DNA of 64,000 nucleotides from Candidatus Saccharimonadota bacterium (GTDB taxonomy: Bacteria > Patescibacteriota > Saccharimonadia > Saccharimonadales > Saccharimonadaceae): the NCBI GenBank assembly GCA_024699125.1, contig JAILQE010000006.1, positions 1-64,000 on the forward strand. The letters are read 5' to 3'. Position numbers and translations under genes: made by a program. Shown here piece by piece: positions 57,043-64,000 of this stretch. Below the pieces are notes generated by a model. That model was not told where the DNA came from. It ran no database searches and worked only from the letters and a program-made list of their open reading frames with translations. Position 1 is the stretch's first letter, and the number at the start of each line of letters is the position of its first letter.

Positions 57043-57768
57043 TTATTCGTCAAGAGGCTTAGCGTCGTCCTTCTTGCCTTTCATTTTGGCAATAATTTGT
57101 TCGCGTTTCCAAACAAAAATTGCGAGAACTAGCACTGCGATTCCCGTCACAATAGCCACCGGGACCAAATTGTCTTGGCTGATGCCCATACCAACGTAGT
57201 TTGTGATGATTATAGTTGGCAAGCGCCCAAGTGTAACTAACACTAGGAGTTTTTTAAGCGGGATATTGGTAAGACCAGCCATGTAGCCAATCATATCGTC
57301 TGGAAAACCAGGCAGTAAGAAAATTAAGAAAAAGATAATTGCGGCGCGATCACCCAAAGCAAAATCAAATTTATCGATAGCTTTTTTTTTGAAAATCTTT
57401 TCAAGAAGCGGACGGCCAAACTTGCGAGCAAGGCAGATTACGATAATGTAGCCAATGGTACCACCAATCAAACTCCAAAGTATTCCCCACCAGCCGAAGA
57501 TAAAGCCACCGATGCCACCAACCACTTGACCTGGGATTGGTGCAATCACGGTTTGCACAATGGTTAGCAAAATAAATAATAATGGCGCCGCAGGCCCTAG
57601 GATTTCGAGTTTGCCCGTGACCCATTCGCGGTTGCCGAAGCGGCTAAAAATTGGGCCGCTCGTTGCGAGGTCCCAGAATATGTAGCCACATAACAAAAGA
57701 ACACCAAGCGTGATGAGGATAAGTTTTACCCACGTCGATGGCTTGATGTTCTTTTTAATGATTTGCAT
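57043..57768 (-). CDS. TVP38/TMEM64 (DedA-superfamily) membrane protein
   Basis: 241 residues. Hydrophobic segments with the family core GGIGGFIFGWWGILWSLIG, then FLIFLLPGFPDDMIGYMAGL containing the re-entrant-loop motif PGFPDD, and RLPTIIITNYVGMG. VTT-domain proteins move lipids or undecaprenyl-phosphate between leaflets. The basic C-terminus (KREQIIAKMKGKKDD) is cytoplasmic. It starts three bases after the rny stop, forming an operon. Confidence 0.85.
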   Translation of the reverse strand: MQIIKKNIKPSTWVKLILITLGVLLLCGYIFWDLATSGPIFSRFGNREWVTGKLEILGPAAPLLFILLTIVQTVIAPIPGQVVGGIGGFIFGWWGILWSLIGGTIGYIIVICLARKFGRPLLEKIFKKKAIDKFDFALGDRAAIIFFLIFLLPGFPDDMIGYMAGLTNIPLKKLLVLVTLGRLPTIIITNYVGMGISQDNLVPVAIVTGIAVLVLAIFVWKREQIIAKMKGKKDDAKPLDE

Positions 57769-57770
57769 GA

Positions 57771-59288
57771 TTATTTGGCGTATTCAACAGCGCGAGTTTC
57801 GCGGATTACGTTGACTTTAATAACGCCAGGATAGCTCATGGTAGCTTCAATCTTGTCGGCAATATCACGAGCAAGCTTCAGTGCAGAAAGATCGTCGATT
57901 GACTTTGGCTCGACAATAACGCGAATTTCGCGACCAGCAGAAATGGCATAGGCTTTGTCGATACCTTGGAATGAGGTTGCGATGTTTTCGAGATCTTTCA
58001 TACGTTCGGCAAAGTTCTCAGCAGAAATGTTGCGAGCGCCTGGGCGAGCGGCAGAAATTGCATCCATGATTTTAACGATGATAGCTTCTGGAGTGGTTGG
58101 CTCGATATCATCGTGGTGAGCGGCGATAGCATGAACTACTTCGTCTGGCATACCATACTTCTTGGCGAGCTCAGCACCGATCTCGGCGTGTTTGCCTTCG
58201 ATTTTGTGAGTTACGGCTTTGCCGATGTCGTGAAGCAGGGTTGCAGTTTTGGCGATGCGTTTATCAGCACCGATTTCTTCTGCGATCATGCCAGCCATGT
58301 GGGCCATTTCGATGGAATGAAGAAGAACATTTTGACCATAGCTGGTGCGGAACTTGAGTTCACCAAGAAGGTGCAAGATTTCGCGTGGGATACCAACGAC
58401 GCCAACTTCGCGAGCGGCATCTTCGCCAGCGCGAACAACTTCTTTTTCGATTTCTTTTTCGGCTTTAGCCACGGATTCTTCGATCGAAGCTGGGTTGATA
58501 CGACCGTCTTTCATCAAGCGCTCCATAGCGTAGCGAGCAACTTGGCGGCGGATTGGATCGAAGGAGCTTAGAACCACCATGCCTGGAGTATCATCAACTA
58601 AGATATCAACACCAGTGGCACGTTGCAAAGCTTGAATGTTGCGGCCTTCCTTACCAATGATGCGACCCTTCATATCGTCATCAGGAAGTTTGAGAGCGGT
58701 AATAGTGCGGTCTGCCGTAACTTCAGAAGACATGCGTTCCATGGCAGTAAGAAGAATGGCTTGCGCGGTTTCTTCGACGTCGTGTTTGATTTCCTTTTGC
58801 TCTTTGTTAATGAGGCCGACGAGATCTTGTTTGATGTCGTTTTCGGTCATTTGCATGAGTTTTTCGCGAGCATCAGCTTTTGAAAGGCCAGCGATTTTCT
58901 CGAGTTTCTCATGCTGCTTGGTGCGAATGTCACGCACTTCGTTTTTAAGATCTTCGAGCTCTTTTTCTTCTTTTGAGAGCTTCTCAGATTTTTTCTCGAG
59001 TTGGTCGAGCTTGTTGTCGAGAGTGGTTTCGCGCTCGGCGAGACGGTTCTCGGTTTTCTTCCATTCTTTGCGGCGGTCGTTTTCTTCGGCTTGATTTTTT
59101 TCGGTCAAAGCCGCAGCTTCTTTTTTGGCGTTTAAAACGATTTCGCTGGCTTCGTTTTTGGCTTTGCGAATCAGATCGTCGGCTTTATTTTTGCCACCGT
59201 TCTCTTTTTTCTTGTTGTAGGCAAAAATACCACCGGCACCAGCGGCCAAACCGGCCACAGCGGTAAGTATTGGAATTAAACTTTCCAT
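57771..59288 (-). CDS. rny: Ribonuclease Y
   Basis: 505 residues. One N-terminal membrane helix (ILTAVAGLAAGAGGIFAY), a long coiled coil (about 25-190), a KH domain (GRIIGKEGRNIQALQRATGVDI), and an HD domain (ATLLHDIGKAVTH, HAIAAHHDDI). RNase Y starts mRNA decay at the membrane; PNPase (29217) completes it. Shine-Dalgarno AAAGGGA before the ATG; leader about 80 nt with a perfect GCTGATAT/ATATCAGC hairpin (59313-59336) and TGC-extended TATAAT at 59378-59383. Confidence 0.96.
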   Translation of the reverse strand: MESLIPILTAVAGLAAGAGGIFAYNKKKENGGKNKADDLIRKAKNEASEIVLNAKKEAAALTEKNQAEENDRRKEWKKTENRLAERETTLDNKLDQLEKKSEKLSKEEKELEDLKNEVRDIRTKQHEKLEKIAGLSKADAREKLMQMTENDIKQDLVGLINKEQKEIKHDVEETAQAILLTAMERMSSEVTADRTITALKLPDDDMKGRIIGKEGRNIQALQRATGVDILVDDTPGMVVLSSFDPIRRQVARYAMERLMKDGRINPASIEESVAKAEKEIEKEVVRAGEDAAREVGVVGIPREILHLLGELKFRTSYGQNVLLHSIEMAHMAGMIAEEIGADKRIAKTATLLHDIGKAVTHKIEGKHAEIGAELAKKYGMPDEVVHAIAAHHDDIEPTTPEAIIVKIMDAISAARPGARNISAENFAERMKDLENIATSFQGIDKAYAISAGREIRVIVEPKSIDDLSALKLARDIADKIEATMSYPGVIKVNVIRETRAVEYAK

Positions 59289-59312
59289 ATTTCCCTTTCT
59301 AATTGTTTTTGT

Positions 59313-59383
59313 GCTGATATTTTTCTCTATATCAGCGGGTTAACAAATAAATATAAATTAATAAGTTTCCACTTCTTATTATA
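59313..59383 (-). promoter_or_regulatory. rny promoter -10 and leader hairpin
   Basis: TATAAT 59378-59383 preceded by TGC; leader contains an 8-bp perfect stem (59313-59320/59329-59336) just upstream of the Shine-Dalgarno. A further ACGCCAAA/TTTGGCGT stem (59389-59407) lies between this promoter and the small gene's stop. Confidence 0.65.
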
Positions 59384-59411
59384 GCACGGACGCCAAATTT
59401 TTGGCGTAAAT

Positions 59412-59630
59412 TTAGGCTGCTTTAAAGCGTGCGTCTACACAATGTGTAGAAGTATTAACAGCGATATAATCTACGCCATTGGCGGCTCTCTCAACGCGAT
59501 GCGTGATGCGACCATTTTTTACTACTACTAACGTATTGGAAAGGAGGCTCCCTTCAATGTGGGAAACCGTTCCATCCGAGTCCCGATAAATGAGACCGTT
59601 ACGTAGTAACATTTCTTCTAAAACACCCAT
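59412..59630 (-). CDS. Small hypothetical protein
   Basis: 72 residues from the ATG at 59630. Mainly beta pattern: GLIYRDSDGTVSHIEG, NTLVVVKNGRITHRVE, VDYIAVNTSTHCVD. No signal or membrane segment. Start chosen because TTGCAT (59663-59668) and TACACT (59640-59645) with a 17-bp spacer form a promoter overlapping the open frame upstream; the ATG follows nine bases after the -10. Function unknown. Confidence 0.5.
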   Translation of the reverse strand: MGVLEEMLLRNGLIYRDSDGTVSHIEGSLLSNTLVVVKNGRITHRVERAANGVDYIAVNTSTHCVDARFKAA

Positions 59631-59693
59631 TGCACTTTTAGTGTAGAACGCCAAAAATAAAAATGCAAGCATCAGCGTATTAAATTGTGAAAA

Positions 59694-60593
59694 TTATCCC
59701 CAGAACGAACGTTTCTTGTTGTTTTTGAATTCTTCGAGTAATTCTTTTTGTTTTTTGCTGAGGTTTTTTGGAGTTTCAACAATCACGGTAACGATGTGTG
59801 GACCGCGGTCACCATCGGCACGGAACTGCACGCCGTGGCCAGAAAGTTTGAATGGGGTGCCGGATTGGGTGCCAGCTGGGACTTTCATGGTAATGTTGCC
59901 ATCAACGGTTTCGACATTGATTTCGCAACCAAGCGCAGCGTCGACCATGTCGATTTTTTCTTCGGACAAAATAATGTTACCCTCACGAGTGAGGTGCTTG
60001 TGTGGTTTGACGCGGATGCGAACATAAAGATCGCCTGGCTCGCTGCCACCTTCTGGTGCTGGACCGCCCTTGCCACGCAAACGAATAGACATACCGTCGT
60101 CGATGCCGGCTGGAATTTTGACTTTGAATTTTTCGCCATTAATATCAAGTTCTTTAGTGGTGCCGAAAATGGCTTCTTCAAAGGTGAGCGTAACATTAGT
60201 TTGATAATCGTCACCACGGCGTGGGCGACGAGCGCCACCGCCAAAGCCAAAGATGTTACTAATAATGTCTTCAAAACCGCCAGCGCCACCAAAATCAAAG
60301 TTAAAGGATTGGCCGTTGAAGTTGCCAAACGGATTGCCACCACCAAATGGGTTGCCGCCACCGTTGCCACCCACACCGGCATGACCAAATTGGTCATAGC
60401 GGGCACGTTTTTGCTTGTCACTCAAAACGTCGTGAGCCTCGTTAATCTCTTTAAACTTCTCTTCGGCTTCTTTGTCGCCTGGGTTTTTGTCGGGATGATA
60501 TTTAATCGCAAGTTTGCGATAGGCTTTTTTAATCTCGTCATCAGATGCGCTTTTTGGAACGCCTAAAACTTCATAGTAATCTCGTTTTGCCAT
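59694..60593 (-). CDS. dnaJ: DnaJ-family co-chaperone without zinc fingers (CbpA type)
   Basis: 299 residues. J domain with HPD (33-35), Gly/Phe-rich linker ([16 protein letters not shown]), then directly the two beta C-terminal domains ([38 protein letters not shown]). The four CXXCXGXG repeats of type I DnaJ are missing. Together with grpE it serves DnaK. Leaderless start (TATAAT 60601-60606, seven bases) under a CIRCE operator, so HrcA controls it. Confidence 0.93.
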   Translation of the reverse strand: MAKRDYYEVLGVPKSASDDEIKKAYRKLAIKYHPDKNPGDKEAEEKFKEINEAHDVLSDKQKRARYDQFGHAGVGGNGGGNPFGGGNPFGNFNGQSFNFDFGGAGGFEDIISNIFGFGGGARRPRRGDDYQTNVTLTFEEAIFGTTKELDINGEKFKVKIPAGIDDGMSIRLRGKGGPAPEGGSEPGDLYVRIRVKPHKHLTREGNIILSEEKIDMVDAALGCEINVETVDGNITMKVPAGTQSGTPFKLSGHGVQFRADGDRGPHIVTVIVETPKNLSKKQKELLEEFKNNKKRSFWG

Positions 60594-60611
60594 AATATGA
60601 ATTATAGTACT

Positions 60612-60638
60612 TTAGCACTCAAAATTCAAGAGTGCTAG
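60612..60638. promoter_or_regulatory. CIRCE operator upstream of dnaJ
   Basis: TTAGCACTC, nine bases, GAGTGCTAG: perfect left arm, one change in the last base of the right arm. It covers the dnaJ -35 region, and its right arm overlaps the TAG stop codon (60635-60637) of the VirB4-like ATPase gene. Confidence 0.93.
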
Positions 60639-62467
60639 TTTTGGCCAGGAGCTTTTTTGGCGCCTGGGTTGGTGGTAATCAAAGATTCCTCGGTAGAAGA
60701 GGCAATGATTTGCATATGAACGTGATTTTGGCCGGCAAAGAAGAGGCCTTGGCCGACTGGGAAGTTAGTGAGACGGCGTTTCTCTTCTTCGGTAAGTTTG
60801 AAGACATCGGCAAGCATATCAACGGCAGACGGAGATTGTTTCAAAAGCAGTTGCATAGATGAGTTTGCCACAATAGCACGGCCCATTTTGCTGCTGATGA
60901 AATCTTCCACGTCCTGCGTGATAGTAGTAAGACCAAGGTAGTATTTGCGGGCGCGCTTGGCGAGGCTAAAGAGGAAGTTAGCAGAATCTTCGTATTTCAT
61001 TAATTGCCAGGCCTCATCAACGATGAGCAGGCGTTTCTTTTGCTCGGCACGCACAATGTTCCAAATGTGTGAAAGCACGATATACATAGCAACCGGGCGA
61101 AGCTCATCTTCGAGATCGCGAATATTAAAGACGACCATTTGGTTATTGATATCAACGTTGGATTGTTGGCTAAAGATACCAGCGAAAGTACCGGTAGTGT
61201 ACTTGCGGAGACGTTGCGCGAGTTGTGGACCAGTGCCACCCATGTGGAGCAAAGTATCATAAAGATTTGCAATCGTTGGTGGGGTGGATTGGTGAGTCAA
61301 TGGGTCTGAAGTAATACCAGCACGAGCATAAGTATCGATCAAGGCTTGGTCGAGGTCGGCTTCTTCGTTGGCGTTCAAGGCCGGCACGGCTTGACCGCTG
61401 GCGTTGATTTGGGTGCCACCAAGCATCAAGCGGAAGAGGCCGTGAAGAGTAACCAAGTTGGCACGGAGGGCGTCGTTGGCATCTTCGGAGTCGACTACCT
61501 TTGGCAAATCGAATGGGTTAATACGCACATCAGAGTTGAGACTGAGACGAATATATGAACCGCCTACAGCATCACAGAGCTTTTGATACTCGTTTTCTGG
61601 GTCAATAATAATAATTTCGGAACCAATCATCATGGAGCGGAGCGCCTCGAGCTTCACAGTGAAGGATTTACCTGCACCAGACTTAGCGAAGACTACCATG
61701 TTGGCATTTTCAAGTGAAAAGCGGTCGAAAATCACGAGGCCGTTGTTGTGCATATTGATACCATACAAAATACCCTTATCTTGCGTGAGGTCGGCAGAAG
61801 TGAATGGGAAGCTGGTAGAAATTGCACCAGTGTTCATGTTGCGGCGAATTTGAAGCTGGTCGGTACATTGTGGCATGATGGAATTAATGCCCTGCTCTTG
61901 TTGTGAAGTAGCGACCTTAGAAAAGATCATTTGTTGGCCAAAAATGGTTTCAATCTTTTGTTGCACGAATTTAAGCTCATCCAAGGAATCAGCCCACAAA
62001 GTCACATAAAGGCCAAAACGGAAGAAACGCTCAGCGCCAACCTGGAGTTGGTCACGGAGTTCCTCGGCATCATTGATAGCGGCTTCGAGCTCTGGGTCGC
62101 GGACGCGACCTTTTTCAGCGTTCAAATTCATGGAAGCCTCAAGTTGGGTAACTTTGGTGCGGAGGTTTTTCATCACCACGGCAGATTCAACCGGGTAAAT
62201 ATACATTGAAACGTCGATCACTTCGTCGATATTAATAATTGGCGAAATCCAACCGGTATAAAGGCTGCGTGGATAACCATATATATATAGTGTGCGGCCA
62301 TATTTGGTGCCAAGGCGGAAATAATCGCCGTGAATTTCGATAGAAGAAGGCGAAATGAGGTCACGGAGAGTATTAGTACCCTGTTCAAAGGCCTGTTGGA
62401 TACGGGCATTTTCGGCAGCTTGCGCTTGGGCGGCAAGTTCGGCTTCTGTAGGTTTTTTTCTACCCAT
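60635..62467 (-). CDS. VirB4/TraC-like secretion ATPase (ATPase portion)
   Basis: 610 residues. Walker A AKSGAGKSFTVK, Walker B LLIVDEAWQLMK, then TITQDVEDF and VANSSMQLLLKQ, the motif order of conjugative VirB4/TraC ATPases. The N-terminal half (ADSLDELKFVQQKIETIFG) is the linking domain. It powers pilus or substrate movement in type IV secretion. It overlaps the upstream gene, which carries the missing N-terminal VirB4 domain, by eight bases; together they equal one TraC. No relaxase or coupling protein is visible nearby. Confidence 0.9.
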   Translation of the reverse strand: MGRKKPTEAELAAQAQAAENARIQQAFEQGTNTLRDLISPSSIEIHGDYFRLGTKYGRTLYIYGYPRSLYTGWISPIINIDEVIDVSMYIYPVESAVVMKNLRTKVTQLEASMNLNAEKGRVRDPELEAAINDAEELRDQLQVGAERFFRFGLYVTLWADSLDELKFVQQKIETIFGQQMIFSKVATSQQEQGINSIMPQCTDQLQIRRNMNTGAISTSFPFTSADLTQDKGILYGINMHNNGLVIFDRFSLENANMVVFAKSGAGKSFTVKLEALRSMMIGSEIIIIDPENEYQKLCDAVGGSYIRLSLNSDVRINPFDLPKVVDSEDANDALRANLVTLHGLFRLMLGGTQINASGQAVPALNANEEADLDQALIDTYARAGITSDPLTHQSTPPTIANLYDTLLHMGGTGPQLAQRLRKYTTGTFAGIFSQQSNVDINNQMVVFNIRDLEDELRPVAMYIVLSHIWNIVRAEQKKRLLIVDEAWQLMKYEDSANFLFSLAKRARKYYLGLTTITQDVEDFISSKMGRAIVANSSMQLLLKQSPSAVDMLADVFKLTEEEKRRLTNFPVGQGLFFAGQNHVHMQIIASSTEESLITTNPGAKKAPGQN

Positions 62468-63374
62468 TTTGCTGTTCTCCTTTTCTTACATACATAGTAG
62501 CGACTTTGGTGAAATCAACTAACGGTTCACGCACGGCAGTATCTGGGTTGTTAAAGTTGTAGAACAACTCGCCGAGCTCTTTGGTTTTGAGGCGGGCAGA
62601 CTGAATACCAATTTGGTAGAGGCCGGCCATCACGCTATCAACGCGGTTATTAAGCTCGGTTACGGCCTTGTCATAAGTGACGCGATCAATCGTAGTGACT
62701 TCTGGCTGTTTGGCTTTGAGGAAGGATTTGAAGAAGTTCTTGGTTTGTTGAACGATTTTTTCAGCATCAACAGAAGAGTAATATGGGATCACAATAAAGA
62801 AGGATTTGTCCATAATGTTGGCTTCTTGCGAAAGCGCATCGATGAAGTCGATGTAATCATCCATCAAAACACCGAGCAACATGTTGTCGTTGTTGCGTCG
62901 AATCTCGCTGAGTTTTTCGATGTATGGACCAATATCAACGCGTTGTGAACGCATCAAAATTTGCGTGGTGAAATTAAGCGAGTTGAGGAAGTTTTGATAT
63001 GAATACTCGACACCTTCCCTTTCGATGTCGGACATAAGATCAAAGTTGATGGATTTACAGGCTACCACGGCGCGGAAGGAACCATCTTTCATAATTACCA
63101 TGTTGTCGCGAATCTCAGAAATGAGAAGCGTGGACTGGGTTGATGATGGGTTTTCTTGATTTGGTGAAACCGGTGCGGCCTTTTTGGCATTAATAGCAGC
63201 GGCACCAAGCGCAGCGGAATTGGCGTTTTGTTGAGGCATTGGTTGAGCCGGCAAAATCATTTGCGGGGTTATTTGGCCCTGGTAAGCTGGCTGCCCCATT
63301 GGCATTGGCTGGCCCATCGGCTGGGCTGGCATTTGACCTGGTTGCATGAATTGTTGTTGTTGCTGTGGATTCAT
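62460..63374 (-). CDS. VirB4/TraC N-terminal-domain protein
   Basis: 304 residues. A Gln/Pro/Met-rich first 60 residues (MNPQQQQQFMQPGQMPAQ) is followed by TLLISEIRDNMVIMKDGSFRAVV, INFDLMSDIEREGVEYSYQNF, LNSLNFTTQILMRSQRVDI and FFIVIPYYSS, the order of the VirB4/TraC N-terminal domain. The ATPase part is a separate downstream gene with an 8-base overlap. The start at 63374 (five bases after the upstream stop) is preferred to one 26 codons earlier, which would overlap it. The low-complexity N-terminus may bind the membrane complex. Confidence 0.8.
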   Translation of the reverse strand: MNPQQQQQFMQPGQMPAQPMGQPMPMGQPAYQGQITPQMILPAQPMPQQNANSAALGAAAINAKKAAPVSPNQENPSSTQSTLLISEIRDNMVIMKDGSFRAVVACKSINFDLMSDIEREGVEYSYQNFLNSLNFTTQILMRSQRVDIGPYIEKLSEIRRNNDNMLLGVLMDDYIDFIDALSQEANIMDKSFFIVIPYYSSVDAEKIVQQTKNFFKSFLKAKQPEVTTIDRVTYDKAVTELNNRVDSVMAGLYQIGIQSARLKTKELGELFYNFNNPDTAVREPLVDFTKVATMYVRKGEQQNG

Positions 63375-63378
63375 GTCA

Positions 63379-63996
63379 TTAATGTAGCGAAATGAAAACT
63401 TCGCCGTCGTCCTTTCCTTTAATGCGGTTGGCTTGTTCTGCGATAGTCGCAACTGATAAATCAGAAGTATTGGCTAGTTCTATTATACCTGGTTTTGGCG
63501 GAATAGTGCTAGTGTTTTTTTGCGGCTCTGGCTCCATTTCTGGGATCGGTTCTGGTTCTGGCTCTGGCTCCTGAGCTGGTTCTGGTTCTGGCGGTAAGCC
63601 TGGCTGCACGACGTTTGGTGAATTAAAGATTGCACTTTCTACCGGCAGGATAATTTCTGGCTGTGGTGGCAAGGTTGGAGCGATAGACCTAAAGTTTGGT
63701 TCTGGTAAAGACTCTTCGTTCTTAATCGCAAGTGAGTCTGGCGTGATTGGCGCATAGGTTGGGGCCGGAGCAGTTGGCGTTGGTTGCGCGATTGGCGCAG
63801 CCACTGGCAGTTCTGGCGCGGCAGCAGCGGCAAAGTTGCGCGTAATTTGCGGTTCAACCGGAGCGGTTTCCTGTTTGAGGTATCTATTATCCGATGAGAT
63901 TGCCTTGCGCATAGCATCAATAACCTTGGAATGGTGTTCTTCGGTGTCTTTTTCGATGGCCTCGTCTAGGCGTGAAGAGCGATAACTATCAAACAT
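63379..63996 (-). CDS. Proline-rich hypothetical protein of the secretion cluster
   Basis: 205 residues beginning four bases from the window edge, so an earlier start cannot be excluded. A charged helical start (YRSSRLDEAIEKDTEEHH), a long Pro/Ala then Pro/Glu stretch (about 45-160), and a conserved-looking end (IIELANTSDLSVATIAEQAN, DDGEVFISLH). No membrane segment. It precedes the VirB4 N-terminal gene by four bases, so it is an operon member, possibly a cytoplasmic adaptor of the secretion apparatus. Confidence 0.55.
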   Translation of the reverse strand: MFDSYRSSRLDEAIEKDTEEHHSKVIDAMRKAISSDNRYLKQETAPVEPQITRNFAAAAAPELPVAAPIAQPTPTAPAPTYAPITPDSLAIKNEESLPEPNFRSIAPTLPPQPEIILPVESAIFNSPNVVQPGLPPEPEPAQEPEPEPEPIPEMEPEPQKNTSTIPPKPGIIELANTSDLSVATIAEQANRIKGKDDGEVFISLH

Positions 63997-64000
63997 ATCT

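Noticed and set aside
59748-60566. 272-codon plus-strand open frame opposite dnaJ
   Set aside because: Antisense shadow of a strongly conserved dnaJ; composition has no recognisable protein features.
1-64000. Alternative genetic code with TGA as glycine (as in Gracilibacteria/SR1)
   Set aside because: TGA is used as a true stop at several coupled junctions (murB-folD, microgene, NUDIX), and conserved proteins have no in-frame TGA.

Overview
The window looks like a chromosomal segment of a Candidatus Saccharibacteria (TM7, Patescibacteria/CPR) genome using the standard code (TGA acts as stop throughout). Pointers are reduced or divergent versions of core genes (minimal TsaB, short HrcA and YchF, zinc-less DnaJ), an RNase HII-YraN fusion, large proline-repeat and InlB-repeat surface proteins, an IPDTG-type wall-sorting tail, and a VirB4/VirB6-like secretion apparatus. 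The taxonomic call is inference from gene content; no complete marker was searched.

Layout. 1-350: 5' end of a 23S rRNA gene (minus) with its own promoter and no 16S upstream. 0.4-5.6 kb: thiol/sulfur-type membrane proteins, a secreted HNH nuclease, HD protein, and an NrdR-box-controlled gene for a stand-alone glycyl-radical-like domain. 5.6-12.2 kb: transporter, HD, IMPase, DHH, laccase-domain and Fic genes plus a 20-codon microgene. 12.3-27.4 kb: ychF, a 1600-residue surface protein ending in a tyrosine-phosphatase domain, rnhB-yraN, rplS, ruvA, two Ala/Pro-rich membrane proteins, ruvC, radA, tsaB-tsaE, murC. 27.4-35.2 kb: lepA-pnp, a small alarmone synthetase inserted between pnp and rpsO, a MazF-like toxin, murB-folD. 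35.2-46.9 kb: accessory and surface region with a giant VirB6-like protein, an IPDTG surface protein, a TM/TP-repeat protein bracketed by inverted repeats, and a hendecad-repeat protein. 46.9-50.6 kb: tRNA-Gly, tRNA-His with a 3' duplication scar, tpiA and a PfkB-aldolase fusion. 50.6-64 kb: rplY, grpE-hrcA, an adenylate-kinase-like gene, surface/membrane genes, a cysteine-less lipoamide-dehydrogenase relative, tRNA-fMet, rny, dnaJ and a split VirB4 cluster.

Two expression styles stand out. At least 20 genes have a TATAAT-like -10 element (often preceded by TG plus C or T) ending exactly 6 or 7 bases before the ATG, so their mRNAs should be leaderless. A smaller set (near 5.0, 31.6, 45.0, 46.2 and 46.5 kb) has full -35/-10 promoters with 17-bp spacers, structured leaders, strong Shine-Dalgarno sequences and GC-rich terminators; these behave like separate cassettes and may be acquired or specially regulated.

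Candidates for undescribed biology: (i) the inverted repeats around 42870-45002 with the promoter just outside; (ii) the NrdR-controlled glycyl-radical mini-protein; (iii) the surface-anchored tyrosine phosphatase; (iv) a glycolytic trio of oddities: triosephosphate isomerase with Glu-to-Asp at the catalytic base next to a degenerate PfkB/class I aldolase fusion, and a disulfide-less lipoamide-dehydrogenase homologue; (v) the window-wide leaderless promoter signature.
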